A stretch of DNA of 64,000 bases from Bicyclus anynana (taxonomy: Eukaryota > Arthropoda > Insecta > Lepidoptera > Nymphalidae): contig NC_069091.1 of NCBI RefSeq assembly GCF_947172395.1, positions 4,689,773-4,753,772 of the forward strand, read 5' to 3'. This document shows positions 33,359-45,090 of the stretch, piece after piece (the stretch's first letter is position 1; every line of letters starts with the position of its first letter). A program made the translations under genes and the position numbers. A model generated the notes under the pieces. That model was given only the letters and a program-made list of their open reading frames with translations. It was not told the DNA's origin and ran no database searches.

Positions 33359-33845
33359 TAAAGAGTAAAAAAAACTGTGAAATAGAGAAGCTTACATACA
33401 GAAGGAATTTATAACTGCTGAAAGAGTTTCGTAAGTAGGTAGGTATAAGATTATTGTTATTTCATGATTGATATCTAATCGAAAAATTCAGTGGCAACGA
33501 TATCTGTCTAGATTTACTTTTATTTATGGCCGCAGATAAGCCCCGCGTATGCAATGCTATGATATAAACATGTCACTAATCCCTTTATTGCACCCGCTAT
33601 CTGTTTTTCGTGAATGTAAAAATTTTGGCGAGGACATTTATGCCACATGATAACAAGCGTATCGTTTTACGTAACACTGTTATGTAAAAATTGATGGAGA
33701 TCAAAATATATTACCTAACTAGTAACTGTTTACGTCATTGTCGCGATTGTTTTACAACATCTCTTGATAAATATGTAAAAATAAAGACTATAAATGATAA
33801 ACTATAAATTATAGTTTATCATTATTCAATGGACAATCCCTCGCC
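33359..33845. other. Non-coding, nothing recognised
   Basis: AT-rich. A palindrome near 33793-33823 (TAAACTATAAATTATAGTTTA) is short. Confidence 0.45.
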
Positions 33846-34140
33846 TCACTGTGAGCCGGAGTCTCAGAATAAGACGGATTAGGCTAATAGTCTACCAAGT
33901 TAGCCCAATGCGGATTGGCAGACTTTACACACGTAAGATTGTAGAAATTCTCAGGTATGCAAGTTTCCTCACAATTGTTTTCCGTTCAATTTTGCACCGT
34001 TTGAGAGACGTGATATTTAATTTCATAATACGCACATACCTAATTGAAAATTTAAAGGTGCTTCCCTGTTTCAAATTCCAACCTTCGCCCGCCCTTCAAA
34101 TCAAAGGGTCCGAAGTCCTATCCACTGGGCTATCACTGCT
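33846..34140 (-). mobile_element. tRNA-headed SINE (family B), diverged
   Basis: GTGAGCCGGAGTCTCAGAAT to TCCACTGGGCTATCACTGCT, complementary to 1209-1522 with many substitutions and short deletions. Confidence 0.72.
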
Positions 34141-34449
34141 CAATTTTATAGTAGGTTATAGTTTTATAAACTATGCCCATAATTATATCCGAGGTGTGTT
34201 CGATGAAGACGAAGTTCGAAGTCTTTATTTCTAGAATTATTACATTTAGTAATAATATATAAATACTTATCATATAGATATTATTATTTATAGCTCATTA
34301 TTGGTCCATTCGCTTATATAAGCTACGTACCAAAGAGACACACACAATTACATCAAAATCACGTCGAACTTTTAACATAAAAATTCAGCCACCTGTGTCT
34401 TGCTACTCTATATTAAAAAACAAACAAAACCTACCTATAATAAAATTAA

Positions 34450-34660
34450 CCTATACTAATATTACAAAAGCGAAAGTAAGTCTGTCTCTCTGTTACCTTT
34501 TCACGGTTAAACTACTGAACCGATATGAATGAAATTTGGTATAGAGACAAAGTAAACCTTGCAGCAAAATATGTATATACTACTTTTTCCCGAAATCATC
34601 CACGGAGTAAAAAAAACAGATTTTACGCGCACGAAGTTGCGGGCGTCCGCTGGTGTAAAA
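34450..34660 (-). repeat. Dispersed repeat, family F-related (family G)
   Basis: CTATACTAATATTACAAAAG, TGAACCGATATGAATGAAAT, and the outer GCGGGCGTCCGCTGGT end. Confidence 0.6.
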
Positions 34661-34905
34661 TAATTTCGTAATTCATGTAAAAACTCTTCAAAGTAGCTAC
34701 GAATCGGTAAGAGTTGGTACCAGTAAATCTAATTTATTCTCAATGAATATTCATGCCTACTCAATACTCATTTAATTTTCTAATAACGAAGAACTAAACG
34801 CTGTTGTTTTGTTGAAATCGTACTGAATAATACTTCGGGTATCTCGAGTAGGGTGACTGTAAATTGGGTTGAAGAAAAGGATAACTTGTTAGTGACAGTT
34901 GACAA

Positions 34906-35041
34906 CAGTGGCGTGCATAAGGTTGTCGATCACTAGTAATAAAATTAATCAAAGTGGAAAATCTCTGTATTTAATAAGCACTAAGAAGACAACCCTTAGG
35001 GTATGCAGTACTTTAATGCATGTACGAAGTGCACGCCACTG
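34906..35041. mobile_element. 136-bp non-autonomous hAT element with 8-bp target duplication
   Basis: Ends CAGTGGCGTGCA and TGCACGCCACTG form perfect 12-bp terminal inverted repeats. GTTGACAA is duplicated immediately outside (34898-34905 and 35042-35049). The TIR is close to that of 22823-23158 (CAGGGGCGTAGC), suggesting one related transposase source. Confidence 0.88.
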
Positions 35042-35102
35042 GTTGACAAAACATTAAATTAATCCTAAAAATTCACCACAGTAATTATTATCATTCTTGC
35101 GT

Positions 35103-35449
35103 CATTCATCATTATCAACCCATATTCGGCTTATTGCTGAGCACGAGTCTCCTTTCCGAATAAGTGGGGTTAGGCCAATAGTCCACCATGCTGGCCCAAT
35201 ACGGATTGGCGGACTTCACTTACTTATAGAGTTAAGAAAATCGTCAGGTATGCAGGTTTCCTCACAATGCTTTTTCTTCACCGTTTGACACTTGATATTT
35301 TATATATTAAAATACACATATGTAACTGAAAAGTCGGAGGTTTATGGTAGGTACCTAGTAAAATATATCTACAGAATTTTCTTTTTCCAAAAATGACGAA
35401 ATTTGAAATGTTTCAGATTGCAGTATTTTCAGTTATTCTTAATTATATA
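35103..35449 (-). repeat. SINE B fragment plus unique flank, duplicated at 36719-37050
   Basis: A family B SINE on the minus strand (35103 to about 35340) stops before its tRNA head. It continues into non-SINE sequence TTTATGGTAGGTACCTAGTA ... CAGTTATTCTTAATTATATA. The same junction occurs at 36943. Confidence 0.8.
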
Positions 35450-35470
35450 CACAATAACAGACACACACAC

Positions 35471-35660
35471 GTAGAGAATTAGGAATGCAGGTTTCCTCAC
35501 GATGTTTTTCCTTCACCATTTGGGACACGTGATATTTAATTTCTTAAAATGCATATACCTATCTAGCTGAAAAGTTGGAAGTGCATGCCCCGGACCGGAT
35601 TCGAACCCACACTCTCCGGAATTGGAGGCAGAAATCATATCCACTGAGCTATCACGCCTC
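35471..35660 (-). mobile_element. tRNA-headed SINE (family B), head half
   Basis: Keeps the tRNA-like head in reverse (CCGGATTCGAACCCACACTC and CACTGAGCTATCACG) but lacks the 3' third. Confidence 0.75.
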
Positions 35661-36718
35661 TCATTAATAACATACCTAAGCCTAAGTAATTATGTTATTG
35701 AGTTATTCCAATTAGTCCAAAAACAGGTTAGTGTTCATCAAAACAAATACCAAGGTATTAATAAAATATGATATGTATTTAGGCTTTAGGTTGAGAATTA
35801 GCAGCATTAGACAGGTGCATTAAACGGACAAATATTTGCGAGGCCTAAAGTATTTGTCTCGAAATAACACATTATAGACAAATTACGAAAGAAAATACCT
35901 CTGTGTTGCCTTGCACGTCATAAAGGTTCCGTACTGTTCTCGCCACTTGGTTTTTGAAACATAGAGGAGTTGACTCGTTATGAAACGACAATCTAATAAA
36001 AAAAAATTCAAGGTGTAATTCGATCAAGTAAGTATCACCAAAAAGCATCTTCATGAAATTTACACTTTGTGCTCATGTAGTGAAAATATATATGTATGTA
36101 TATTTTCACTACCGGACTCAGTCAAGCTTCGCTTTGAAAGTTACGCAACCAACCAATCGCAAGAAAGCAAATAAACACAGTTTTTACTCGCTAATAATTA
36201 CTTTATAATATACATTATATTACTTGACATGGAAACTCCAGTAGGTAGTGCGTTAGAACTGGCACACACATCCTTTTTTAGTTACCCAAATAGTTAACTA
36301 AAGTAATCACCTTTGTTTATAATTTTTACTAGGTAAGGTTTGTGATTTTTACGGTATCCTAAATACGCATTTATGCAGTTTGGTAACAGCACACCTAATG
36401 GTAAACAAAGATCTCAGTTATTAATCATTTCATTGCTTTAATGAAGCGAAATTATGCGTATTCAAAATGCGTCTACAATAGGCTCGATCTTTCAAGCGAG
36501 GCCGGGTGAAAGCTCGTGCTAATTCCGCAGAACATCCCTTCGTTCGCAGACCTCTTTATATCAACAACAATACGCAACTTGAGAACTGAATGTATTTAGC
36601 AACTTCAAGTTTGAAATACCTTTGAATTGTTGAAAACTGACAAGTGCTTAAGCAAGTAATATTTACCTACCTACGTGGGTACCACCTTATAATATGAAAT
36701 AAATAAAAAATCATATCT
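35661..36718. other. Non-coding, nothing recognised
   Basis: AT-rich. A short palindrome (TATTTTCACTA / TAGTGAAAATA) is at about 36078-36112. No gene is supported. Confidence 0.45.
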
Positions 36719-37050
36719 TCATCTTACAACCCATATTTGGCTCACTGTTGAACACGAGTCTCCTCTCAGAATGAGAGGGGTCAGGCCTTAGCCACCACGC
36801 TGGCCTAATGGCAGACTTCACTTACTTAGAGAATTAAGAAAATTCTCAGTTATGCAGGTTTCCTCACGATGCTTTTTCTTCACCGTTTGAGACGCGTGAT
36901 ATTTTATTTATTAAAATGCACATATGTAACTGAAAACTTGGAGGTTTATGGTAGGTACCTAGTAAAACATATCTACAGAATTTTCTTTTTCCAAAAATGA
37001 CGAAATTTGAAAAGTTTCAGATTGCAGTATTTTCAGTTATTCTTAATTAT
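36719..37050 (-). repeat. Second copy of the SINE B-flank duplication
   Basis: Matches 35103-35449 across both the truncated SINE and the unique flank, including the same break point after AACTGAAAACTTGGAGG. Confidence 0.8.
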
Positions 37051-37308
37051 ATATAACTTTCAGGTAATTTTGTGAATTAATTGCCCGCTTTAGTATATTT
37101 CAACAAAATGGTTGAAATTTTGCTTTAGATAGGTAATACTTGAGAAAACGACGCCCTATAATTAAGAGGAGCACCTCTAAGCCTGTGAAAACAGGATGGG
37201 CGAACGCAAAACAGGGTTGTACGATGTCGATCTTCACAAAGATATCGACATCCAATAAATGCTGTAATAATCATAGTTTGTTTAAGAAACTTCTTTATTG
37301 GCATAATA

Positions 37309-37445
37309 GCCTCAAAAGCTCGAAGGTAAGAGCGGTCGGACTAATCACCGAGGGGTGGTGGTTCGATCCCCGCCCCGTTGGTATACCCACTCCTAATACA
37401 GGGGAATGGGAATACTTGTTGTATTTAAAAGATATGGCAAATATT
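37309..37445 (+). mobile_element. tRNA-headed SINE (family C)
   Basis: Matches 9530-9690: GGTGGTTCGATCCCCGCCCC, then GTATACCCACTCCTAATACA with an internal deletion, ending AGATATGGCAAATATT. Confidence 0.75.
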
Positions 37446-37937
37446 TAAAAAATAAAAAAAAATATGTTGATGATACCTAACCTTCAGACTGAAACAAACA
37501 AGCAAAGCTATTAATGCTTTATCGCACTAATACATAATCTTACCTACTTACAAAAACGTCTAAAATTTCTCAGTCTCCAAGTAAGCTACATGTCATTTTT
37601 ACGAAATATTACTTCTCTGTGGAAAATAAACTACTCTTAGGTACAACACAGAATTATCATACCTAAAGTAAATTTTAAAATAACTCATTCCAAGATCTTT
37701 TATTATGCAGTATACTGATAGATTAGATAAAAGCTTTAATTTTGGCATATGGTTTTTTATAAAAATAAAATGAAAAATTTAAAAATTCCTATCTTTTTAA
37801 AGTTGTCGGTAAGAATATCACTGTTGATTGTGTAGTGGAAAACGTAGTCTAAACATTTCAATATATTATTTTTAGGTATCTATCATTAATGTGTACTTAT
37901 TATAATAGGAGCAAACTAGAAACTACAATTTATTTAG
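37446..37937. other. Non-coding, nothing recognised
   Basis: AT-rich; no supported feature. Confidence 0.45.
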
Positions 37938-38180
37938 TCCTACTAATATTATAAATGCGAAATTTTATATGGTTATTTGTTTGGATGTTTGCTTGGATGT
38001 TTGGTTAGATGTTAGTTATTCTATATAACGCCGATAACGCCGCTACTACTGGAGCGATTTTGCTGAAATTAGGAATGGAGATAGATATTACTCTGGATTA
38101 ACGGTGTGCTACTTTTCATCCCGGAAAAAATCATGGTACCCACGGGATTTGTGAAAAACTGAATTCCACGCGGACGAAGT
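37938..38180 (-). repeat. Dispersed repeat family F
   Basis: CCTACTAATATTATAAATGC to ACTGAATTCCACGCGGACGA, complementary to 44719-45090. Confidence 0.72.
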
Positions 38181-38394
38181 TAAATATGTATCGATATTCT
38201 CATCCCATCACTATAAGAAGGGCTCAAATTAATTTAGTCCAACGTGTCCCTTTAGGGGCGTCCAGTGAACTTCGCAAATTGAGATCTTATCTTTTAATTC
38301 GGTTTCAAATAAAAGTAGTCTTTTCAGTATCTATCTTTATTTTATGAATATTAGGTAGGTATGATAGTAGGCATTTACGAAAGAAAATTAAAAG

Positions 38395-39250
38395 AAGGAT
38401 TTTACGTTTGGCTGTTGTGTATGTATGTTCATTGATATATTTAAGCATTGACCATTCAATTTATTTCTAAATATAAATTTTAAAATGAGTTTTCACTTTG
38501 TATAATATTCACATTGTATAATCCAAAGGGACGACACAACTACTTTGCCTATCTACTGTAGGTACTATCCACATTACCGCTGACTTCCCGAAAGAATACC
38601 TATCCAAAATCCAAATGATTGTAGTTTTATACGCAGTGGATTTACAAGGTGGATGTCCTTTGTTCGACTCCGGACTAGGCTGATTGAGGTTTTCTTAATT
38701 AATGTAAGTCTGGCCGGTGGTAGGCTTCGGCCGTGGCTAGTTACCACCCTACAAGCAAAGACGTACCGCCAAGCGATTTAGCGTTCCGGTACGATGTCGT
38801 GTAGAAAGCGAAAGGGGTATGGATTTTCATCATATGTTTTAAACAAATTATCCTGCTTTCATCTTAGGTTGCATCACCACTTACCTCACAGCATGGTGAA
38901 GTTGTATACCTAGTCAAGAGCTAACTTGTAAAGAATGAAAAAAAAACAGATCATTCTTACATCGCCATATCAACCTCCTTAAAGAAATATCAAAGAAACA
39001 TTAGTACCAAGCGAATAGGTTATTCTATTAGCAGCGAAGGAAGAGAAGTTTAATTGCCGTCTCGAATCAATAAAGCCGAGCGACTGCCTCCCGTAATGTA
39101 ATAGTCGGAGTGAATCTTCCAGCGATGTAGTTCCCACTTACTTCCACTACATATAATTACGATCCGATTTACGGCCCGTGTGTAGCGGGATGATACTGCC
39201 GGTTTCATATAATCTGCTCTCCATCTACATTCATTATTAAACAATCGCGA
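38395..39250. repeat. Left copy of an old ~0.8-kb segmental duplication
   Basis: Shares ordered blocks with 39585-40270: TTTAAGCATTGACCA, CAAATATAAATTTTA-type sequence, TACTGTAGGTACTA, ATTACCGCTGACTT, ATCCAAAATCCAA, then GCAGCGAAG...AAGTTTAATT, CAATAAAGC and ACTTCCACTACATATAAT. A family A SINE (38627-38943) was added to this copy only. Confidence 0.75.
38627..38943 (+). mobile_element. tRNA-headed SINE (family A), degraded
   Basis: GTGGATTTACAAGGTGGATG, CGATTTAGCGTTCCGGTACG and AACTTGTAAAGAATGAAAAA. The head is mutated (TTCGACTCCGG). Confidence 0.7.
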
Positions 39251-39584
39251 TTACTTTGGTAGGTAGGGTTACATACTCTAACATGAACAATGCGGTAAGA
39301 ATCTAAAATACTATCACTTAATATCTAGCCTAAATAGGTATTCTATATTCAAATTACTGCTTGTTTTTATATGCCTAATCTCCTCTATCTACATTCATGA
39401 CTAAACATTAATGGAACTTGAAACTTTAAGATCGCTGTCAATGGATGTAAATTGGTAAAAAAATTGTTTTTATGCAATTAATAGACGTGGTTAGATAACT
39501 TTGTCAATATCTGCTGGGTCTCTTCCCGCAGATATTGTCAAAGTTTGAATTAGAATAAAGTGTAGGAGGTTCCAAGTTTTATTG

Positions 39585-40270
39585 TTTTTACGTTTTTTAT
39601 GTATGTTCACGGATATTTTAAGCATTGACCAACAGAATTCCATGCCTATGGCTACATGAAATAAAGGATATATTGAATTGAATATTTAAATATAAATTTT
39701 AGAATGATTTTTTTTACTCTGTATTCCGTCATGTTTATAGTCCAAAAGGACAACACAGCCAATTTCTTTATCTTTATGTACTGTAGGTACTAGCCATGAT
39801 GTTGAAATATTACCGCTGACTTTTCAAAATAATATCCAAAATCCAATAATTGCATTAAATACCTGTGTATTTTATAGAATTGAGATCAAAACTATATTTT
39901 ATTCAAGCAGATAAAATATATCAAGAAAAACAAAATAAAATAATTAATAAATCGGTCTATCAATTTTGGAGCGAGAACATAAGGCACGTATTTTTATACT
40001 CATACCTACCTATAAAAATAAAGGTTTCATTCGTAAAGTTTCGTCTTCTGTAACCCTCCGTAGCGCTCCTACCAATGAACCGATTTTATGGCAGCGAAGT
40101 TTAATTACCTCCTCCATTCAATAAAGCTGAGTAACTAGCGGAATGTTTAATCCCACGCTAGTTCACCCCGCCGTTACTTCCACTACATATAATAACGATT
40201 CAATTTATGGTCCGTGTTCTCAAACTACTCCACTTACGACTAACTCGTTCATAGATTGACTGTTCAAGTC
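39585..40270. repeat. Right copy of the segmental duplication
   Basis: Collinear with 38395-39250 but without the SINE. The block around 40090-40205 and its partner 39030-39175 are the best conserved parts. Confidence 0.72.
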
Positions 40271-40282
40271 CTATCTTGGAAA

Positions 40283-40420
40283 TAAATGGCTAGCCACGCG
40301 GTTTCACTCGCGTAGTTCTCGTTCGTGTGAGAATACCGGGATAAAATATAGCCTACCTATATGACACACGTAGTGGTAAAAGAATTTTCCAAATCGTTTC
40401 AGTAGATCCAGAGATCGAAG
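40283..40420 (-). repeat. Dispersed repeat family E, partial
   Basis: GGCTAGCCACGCGGTTTCAC to TTTCAGTAGATCCAGAGAT; strongly diverged. Confidence 0.55.
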
Positions 40421-40474
40421 GTAGGTACGATACCACAAACTTTACCTCTTTAGCACATTAGTATTAAATGTTTT

Positions 40475-40690
40475 TGGCTGGTGGGGGCTTCGGCGGTGGC
40501 TAGTTACCACCCTACCGACAAAGAGGTACCGCCAAGCAATTTAGCGTTCCGTTACGATGTCGTGTAAAAACCGAAAAGGGGTGTGGATTTTCATTCTCCT
40601 CCTAACAAGTTAGCGCGCTTCCATCTTAGACTGCATCATCACTTACCATCAGGTGAGATTGTAGTCAACGGCTAACTTGTAAAGAATAAT
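40475..40690 (+). mobile_element. tRNA-headed SINE (family A), 5'-truncated
   Basis: Begins GGCTGGTGGGGGCTTCGGCG, runs through GCGTTCCGTTACGATGTCG, and ends GGCTAACTTGTAAAGAATAA. Confidence 0.75.
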
Positions 40691-40816
40691 AATAAAAAAA
40701 AATTGTGTAGTCTAAAAATATAACCGTTTTTGTTTTCTATGGTTCTTGTTACATATATGTTATAACAGTTGTCTCATCTATACCTACTTCTAATATATAA
40801 AATTCTCGTGTCGCGG

Positions 40817-41007
40817 TGTAGGGTAGGGGTAGGGTAGGGGTAGGGTAGGGTAGTGGTAGGGTAGGTTTATGGTGTAGGGATAGGGTAGGGGTAGGGTAGT
40901 GGTAGGGTAGTTGTAGGGTAGGGTAGGGTAGGGGTAGAGTAGAGGTAGGGTAGGGGTAGGGTAGGGGTAGGGGTAGGAGTATGGTAGTGTAAGGTAGGGA
41001 TAGGGAA
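40817..41007 (+). repeat. GGGTA-type minisatellite inside a dispersed repeat
   Basis: About 190 bp of imperfect GGGTA / GGGGTA units, G-rich on the plus strand. The flanks (TAATATATAAAATTCTCGTG on the left, AAGCGAAGCTTGAGCGAGTCCGC on the right) match those of 50880-51157 in reverse. Confidence 0.85.
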
Positions 41008-41190
41008 GAAGTGCAAATAAATAAATTAATAAGTCAAAGCGAAGCTTGAGCGAGTCCGCTAGTATTATTATAAAGATGTAAAGTTAATGGTATTTTAGAG
41101 GCTAATCTCTGGATGTACTTATTCGAATTTGAAAATTCTTTTACCAATACAAAGCCATGTTATTTGTAAGTGTTATAGGCTATAATTCTG

Positions 41191-41509
41191 CCTCATTGGT
41201 CCCGTGGTTAGCTGGTTCAGCTACGGACAATGAGGTCCAGGGTTCGAATCCCGGGTCAGGCCAACAAAAAAAATAGGTTATTGGATTTTTCTTACAAGGA
41301 CAATCTTAATAGCAGCCTGGAGTTGTAAAGTTGGCGGTGTTAGTACACCCCCGTGCCTCGGAGAGCACGTAAAGCCATCAGTCCTGCGCCTGATCTCTCA
41401 CCGGTCGTGTCGGTCTGCCGTCCCATCGGATTTTGAGAGTAAGGGAAGAGAGAGTGCACCTGTGCTTGCGCATACACTTGTGCACTATAATATCTCCTGC
41501 GTACATAGT
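41191..41509 (+). mobile_element. tRNA-headed SINE (family D)
   Basis: Head: GGTCCCGTGGTTAGCTGG (A-box region) and CCAGGGTTCGAATCCCGGGT (B-box region). The body includes GTGTTAGTACACCCCCGTGC and GGAGAGCACGTAAAGCC. Only this copy is seen in the window. The body is typical of lepidopteran SINEs as I recall. Confidence 0.75.
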
Positions 41510-42198
41510 TATGTATGCTGTATTCCCACGGGAACGGGAACTAGGCAGGTGAAACCGCGGTGTGTCTGCTAGATTACTAATAATATCCTTACCGCCACTA
41601 GATGCTTGTGATTTGGAACCATGGTGTTTGGAAATCTTTGCAAGCAGCCTATGTCCTAACACAAAAAGCAGGTAGGTACCTAAATTGTTATCAGTTGTGG
41701 ATTTTCCTTAAATTAAATGGATTAATATGTGAGTGTCTTTATCGATTTGGACGTTCGGTGTTATCCTATCATAAAAATTAGGTATAAACATACAAAAGCG
41801 TTATTGATCTACAATGATTATAAATTACAGAAAACTGTAATACTTATCAGATATGTACAATTTAGATAAAAAATAGGTCCGCGAATCTGGTAGCAAATTA
41901 ACTACCTATAGGTAGAGGATAGAAGTTCTATTCAAATCAAAGAATGCCACGACGATATTTATGTAAAAGAGACAGGATATTAATGAGTTTTACAATAAAC
42001 TATTTATTACGTCTTTCATTTTCTTGATAAAGGCTATTTTAAGTCAATATTTTCAGAAAGTTATTAGGCCTGAAACTACGAATATATTACTAATCGCCAT
42101 GCGGAATGTTGAGTCTAACCATAAGCTATTCTAGTTCTGCTATACTTAGTCGTTTCGGTACTTTAGTACTTTAGTCAATTTTCGGTAGGTACGAGTCA
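41510..42198. other. Non-coding, nothing recognised
   Basis: A scrap of family E (GGAACGGGAACTAGGCAGGT) is at about 41525-41575. The rest is AT-rich. Confidence 0.45.
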
Positions 42199-42512
42199 TC
42201 ATCATCATTATCAACCCATATTCAGCTCACTGCTGAGCTCGAGTCTCCTCTCAGAATGAGAGGGGTTAGGACAATAGTCCGCCACGCTGGCCCAATGCGG
42301 ATTGGCAGACTTCACACACGCAGAGAATTAAGAAAAATCTCCGGTATGCAGGTTTTCTCACGATGTTTTTCCTTCACGGTTTGAGACACGTGATATTTAA
42401 TTTCCTAAAATTCACACAACTGAAAAGTTGGAGGTGCATGCTCCGGACCGGATTCGAACCCACACCCTCTCGGTTCGGAGACAGAGGTCATATCCACTGG
42501 GCTATCACGGCT
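42199..42512 (-). mobile_element. tRNA-headed SINE (family B), near full length
   Basis: Complement of 1209-1522 across its length, from CAACCCATATTCAGCTCACT to CCACTGGGCTATCACGGC. A short TACGAGT repeat flanks it and may be part of a target duplication. Confidence 0.82.
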
Positions 42513-42934
42513 CTACGGCTAGTATAAGTACGAGTACCTATACTTATATGGCGAACAGCTTCAACCATTTCAACCAACGTCTTGAGGAGCTCTTCAGCTA
42601 GGGTTTAGGGTTTAGGGCTTAGGTTTTATTAGGACACAGGTTAACTAAATTTTTTTTATTGTATAAATTAAAGTAGGTATTTGATCACAATTCTCAAAGT
42701 CTGCGCTTTAACTGTTTGGCTAAAACATGCTAGTTTTACAATCTATATAAATAAAAGAAAACAAGACGGTATCATTAATAAGATAAACAACTTAATCCGC
42801 ACCAACAAGCCGCAGAGAATCAATCTCGGCCAATAGTAAACCCCCGAAACACAAAATTAGCGTGTAATGTTTCCTGTTCGAATTATAAAATTACCCGATT
42901 TTCGCCGCCAAAATATTGTCACTAGATTGGAATT
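42513..42934. other. Non-coding, nothing recognised
   Basis: Contains a short GGGTTTAGGGTTTAGGGCTT run near 42600, too brief to be telomeric. No gene is supported. Confidence 0.45.
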
Positions 42935-43085
42935 GAATGCTAACCCCGGATGCGCGGGCGACGCCACGCGGCCGCCACGTGACGTCACGAGCCACGCCAT
43001 GCGTCGCCACGCGGCGCCACGCGGCGCTTCGCCCCACACCTCGCTGAGCTTTAAACGGCAAACGCCTCCCGCGCCCTACGCCCAG
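42935..43085. promoter_or_regulatory. CpG-dense candidate regulatory region
   Basis: Very GC-rich (CGCCACGCGGCGCCACGCGG) with overlapping CACGTG E-box and TGACGTCA CRE (42980-42987). A GCCACGC(G/C) motif recurs about every 10-15 bases. It has no convincing exon or donor nearby, so promoter versus distal element is open. Confidence 0.45.
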
Positions 43086-43906
43086 TAGGTATTTATTTTA
43101 CAACCATCATCTCTCTGTAAGCCCGTGTCATCCGACCGACGCAAATTTAGTTGTGCTATTCTGTACATCAATGTGCTCGCCGGTGCGCCCGCCTTTGACT
43201 AATTGTTCAATATAGTATAAGTGTTAATTTTGCTATAAGCAGTTTTTGCTACACCTATTTACTACAGATAACGAAGATACAGAAATTTATACAAATATTT
43301 CTGTCTACTTTTACTTCATTTGAGAACTATACCTATGTCTACACATGTGGGACTAACTATGGATTATTCAAGCCAGCCAAGCTCACTCCAGAAGCTTACC
43401 AAATCGGCCTGTCAACTATTGAAGCTATTTGCACCTAGTCAGTAGACAGAATTGAGAGAAAAGAACCTAAATTGAACTTCTTGCTCACAAACTGACAGCA
43501 CAAGATGCTGCCAAATTATGGGTAATCAAAAGAATGCCTATATTAATATTAGGTACGTCGTAAGATCGTCGTCGTTGAGTGGAAATAGGTAAGATTTTTA
43601 TTGCGACTTACATACTACTATTAATTATCATACACGGTTTTAGCAAATACAATGTTAAAGTTGCGTCAACGTTGTAGCGGAAAGCGCACTCACAGAATAG
43701 CGCCGCAGTTTAGATTTCATCTCCCGCCCCCGCTACGTCATCGCGCGCTAAGCAAACAGATTCCCAGATTGCATTATTATTTAATTGTCTCGAGTGTTTT
43801 CTTTTGTGAATTTAAAATGAGCATCGTCTCGTTGAGATTTGATTAGCGTGTGCTTACTCACACGATATTTACGAGTAGGTTCGTAGTAGAGACGAAATTT
43901 GTACAT

Positions 43907-44240
43907 CACTGTACCTATTTTGTGACGTCATGACAGCCCTTGTATTCAGAGTTGTCTAATTTCACGACATAAAATGAATGTGTCTATTTTGTGACGTCAT
44001 GACAGCCCTTGTTTACCGAGCTGTCTATTTTCACATCACAAAATTTTTCAGGCAGTTTCAATCTTTCAGATGTGTTAGAGGATCGGGTTTCTCATATTTC
44101 TCATATCTTGTAGGAAGGTAAATAACTGATTATGTAGCGTTTGATCAACAACAATTATTTAAAATGACGTCACAGAGAGCTATCTACTTGAACAATAATT
44201 GTATCAACAACAGTGATTTGGAATGTGACGTCATTCTACT
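43907..44240. promoter_or_regulatory. Cluster of CRE palindromes with tandem duplication
   Basis: TGACGTCA occurs at 43923-43930, 43992-43999, 44165-44172 and 44226-44233. The first two lie in a tandem duplication with a roughly 69-bp period (TTTTGTGACGTCATGACAGC shared). CRE sites bind bZIP factors of the CREB/ATF type. Any target gene is unknown. Confidence 0.5.
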
Positions 44241-44718
44241 CGTAAATCGTTGTTACTGTTAGGTACACTTATACTCAATTAGCATTGTCATCCTAACTGT
44301 AATAATTATTATTTATTTATTCATTAAAAAACTGGCTTACAAAAGCTTGTTGCTTTGATATAATTAGAGTCTAGTTATGGTACTTGTACATAATTATGTA
44401 TTCTGTGATTTGCACTAGCTTCTTATTTATAATCACACAGATAAAAAAATAGAAAGTTTATGGCCCTCATAATACGCGTATATGAGACGTTCATATTAAA
44501 TTACCTTTTCCATTAAAAATTGCCCTAAAAATTCAAATTTGAACAAAAGGAATTCACTAAAAACAATTTTTTAAAAGAAAGGAGGCCGTCTGGAAGCTAA
44601 AGTCATTAAGAAGCAGTTGACTTTAGCTGCATAAGATTTAGTAATTTCTGTTACTTGTACTATATATGTTTGTTATACTTACTTAATATTACCTATTATC
44701 AATCAATTATTTTACTAC
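44241..44718. other. Non-coding, nothing recognised
   Basis: AT-rich; no supported feature. Confidence 0.45.
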
Positions 44719-45090
44719 TAGCGGACGCTCGCGACTTCGTCCGCGTGGAATTTAGTTTTTCACAAATCCCTTGGGAACCATCGATTTTTCCGGGATAAAA
44801 GTAGCCTATGTGTTAGTCCATGCTATAATATTACTCAATACCAATTTTCAGCTAATTCGGTTCAGTAGTCGAGGCGTGAAAGAGTAACAAACATTCATCA
44901 AAAGTATCAGTTTTCGCAAATCTCGGAAAACCATGGATTTTTCCGGGATAAAAAGTAGCCTATGAGTTAATCCAGAGTAAAATCTGGTTCCATTTCAAAA
45001 TTCAGCCAAATCGCTTTAGTAGTAACGGCGTTAAAGAGTAACAAACATCCAAACATCCATACAAACTTTCGCGTTTATAACATAGTAGGA
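44719..45090 (+). repeat. Dispersed repeat family F, partly duplicated
   Basis: CTAGCGGACGCTCGCGACTT through TTTTTCCGGGATAAAAGTAG; then the inner part repeats from about 44915 and ends CTTTCGCGTTTATAACATAG. Two copies appear joined, the second lacking its first 35 bases or so. Confidence 0.72.

Noticed and set aside
40817..41007. Telomeric or subtelomeric repeat
   Set aside because: Units are GGGTA/GGGGTA, not the insect TTAGG repeat, and the tract sits inside a dispersed element found again at 50880-51157.
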